Source of the DNA: Siphonodentalium dalli
Lineage: Eukaryota; Mollusca; Scaphopoda; Gadilida; Siphonodentaliidae
Assembly (NCBI GenBank): GCA_032622095.1
Contig: CP136064.1
Location: 868,001-932,000, forward strand
DNA: 64,000 bases
Reading direction: 5' to 3'
Under the pieces are notes generated by a model. It did not search any database, was not told the DNA's origin, and saw only the letters and a program-made list of their open reading frames with translations. Shown here one piece after another: positions 62,863 to 64,000 of this stretch; within the stretch, counting starts at the first letter, position 1; each line of letters starts with the position of its first letter. A program made the position numbers and the translations under genes.

Positions 62863-64000
62863 TTGGATATTTTCAATTTGGCGCATGTTTCTCCATACCG
62901 CGCCATGTCAAATCTGGCCCTATCCGAATCGGGTTGTCATTTACCATGACTGCAGAAAATATATATCTTCATGGTGGAATGCAAATGTATGATTAAAGGA
63001 ACAGATGTATCTCAACTTAAAGGGACATAAGTAACACAGTCACCAACTTTAAGGGGTATCTGCTATAGACTGGTTCCATGGTGGAGTACGGTTGGATATT
63101 TTCAATTTGGAGCATGTTTCTCCATACCGCGCCATGTCAAATCTGGCCATATCCGAATCGGGTTGTCATTTACAATGACTGCAGAAAATAAATATCTTCA
63201 TGTTGGAATGCAAATGAATGTTTGAAGGAACAGATGTATCTCAACTTAAAGGGACATAAGTAACACCGTCACCAACTTTAAGGGGTATCTGCTATAGACT
63301 GGTTACATGGTGGAGTACGGTTGGATATTTTCAATTTTGCGCATGTTTCTCCATACCGCGCCATGTAAAATCTGGCCATATCCGAATCGGGTTGTCATTT
63401 ACAATGACTGCAGAAAATAAATATCTTCATGTTGGAATGCAAATGTATGTTTAAAGGAACAGATGTATCTCAACTTAAAGGGACATAAGTAACACAGTCT
63501 CCAACTTAAAGAGGTGTCTGATTTAGACTGGTTCCATGGTGGAGTACGGTTGGATATTTTCTATTTAGCGCATGTTTCTCCATACCGCGCCATGTCAAAT
63601 CTGGCCATATCCGAATCGGGTTGTCATTTACAATGACTACAGAAAATAAATATCTTCATGTTGGAATGCAAATGTATGTTTAGAGGAACAGATGTATCTC
63701 AACTTAAAGGGACATAAGTAACACAGTCACCAACTTTAAGGGGTATCTGCTATAGACTGGTTCCATGGTGGAGTACGGTTGGATATTTACTATTTGGCGC
63801 ATGTTTCTCCATACCGCGCCATGTCAAATCTGGCCATATCCGAATCGGGTTGTCATTTACAATGACTACAGAAAATAAATATCTTCATGTTGGAATGCAA
63901 ATGTATGTTTAAAGGAACAGATGTATCTCAACTTAAAGGGACATAAGTAACACAGTCACCAACTTAAAGGGGTATCTGCTATAGACTGGTTCCATGGTGG
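62863..64000. repeat. More diverged satellite monomers at the right edge
   Basis: The order matches the monomers from about 3109 in the long HOR, but several private substitutions fall within about 700 bp: TTTACCATGAC (near 62940), GTATGATTAAAGG (near 62985), GTTTGAAGG (near 63220), AGTCTCCAAC (near 63498) and ATTTAGCGC (near 63565). Elsewhere such changes are roughly one per kilobase or rarer. Confidence 0.7.

Larger units (their letters stand above)
49330..64000. repeat. 229-bp satellite DNA, right array
   Basis: This continues the left array in exact phase and order. The monomer with CTGTAAGGGG at the left junction is followed elsewhere (for example 2391 to 2422, 4680 to 4711) by the GCGCTTG plus TGGTGG monomer, and that is what begins at 49330. 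A marker monomer recurs at 50025, 52773, 55521, 57582 and 60559 (spacings 2,748, 2,748, 2,061 and 2,977 bp; 12, 12, 9 and 13 monomers). These HORs are shorter than the 20/24-mers of the left array. Minor private changes include TGGTGGTGTACGG near 51175, GTACGGCTGG near 52553 and ATCTTCATTTTGG near 49914. Confidence 0.97.

Overview
The window is a eukaryotic satellite-DNA array interrupted by one tyrosine-recombinase retrotransposon. It contains no bacterial-type genes, host genes, tRNA, rRNA or CRISPR. A 229-bp monomer repeats head to tail over 1-40878 (about 178 copies) and 49330-64000 (about 64 copies). The retroelement type (DIRS order, Ngaro/PAT-like: gag, RT-RNase H and tyrosine recombinase, with no integrase, protease or LTRs) is known mainly from marine invertebrates, fish and some fungi and algae. 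An invertebrate such as a mollusc, cnidarian or echinoderm is a reasonable guess, but the sequence does not fix the species.

Layout. The monomers differ at a few diagnostic sites, and these reveal higher-order repeats (HORs). At 1964-22109 a 44-monomer, 10,073-bp unit (a 20-mer followed by a 24-mer) occurs twice, nearly identical. At 22110-27604 this order is broken by a 5-monomer duplication with a hybrid monomer. At 27605-37230 it is replaced by a short 8-monomer (1,832-bp) HOR. From 37 to 41 kb, HORs of 7-8 monomers follow. The right array has HORs of 9-13 monomers, and its last kilobase carries more private mutations.

The retroelement is 8,451 bp (40879-49329) with the order A1 - gag - pol - YR - B1 - A2 - spacer - B2. 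A1 and A2 are 612-bp direct repeats with one mismatch. B1 and B2 are about 985-bp direct repeats differing by one 9-bp indel. Gag (SAP-like segment, CCHC knuckle, canonical CCCH finger, third knuckle-like motif) and pol (RT and RNase H) share one reading frame and are separated by a single UGA. Pol has no AUG before its RT catalytic motif, so readthrough is the simplest way to make it. YR follows in another frame with its own AUG. The insertion added no target duplication and left the satellite phase intact: the marker monomers flanking it are exactly 15 monomers apart once the element is subtracted. That fits integration of a circular intermediate by the tyrosine recombinase. Intact reading frames and nearly identical repeats suggest a young, possibly active copy.

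How the parts should work together (family knowledge plus inference): Gag packages the RNA, RT/RNase H copies it, the B1-A2 junction serves as template to rebuild the two ends as a B2-A1 circle junction, and YR recombines that junction with a short TATA-like target, here inside a satellite monomer.
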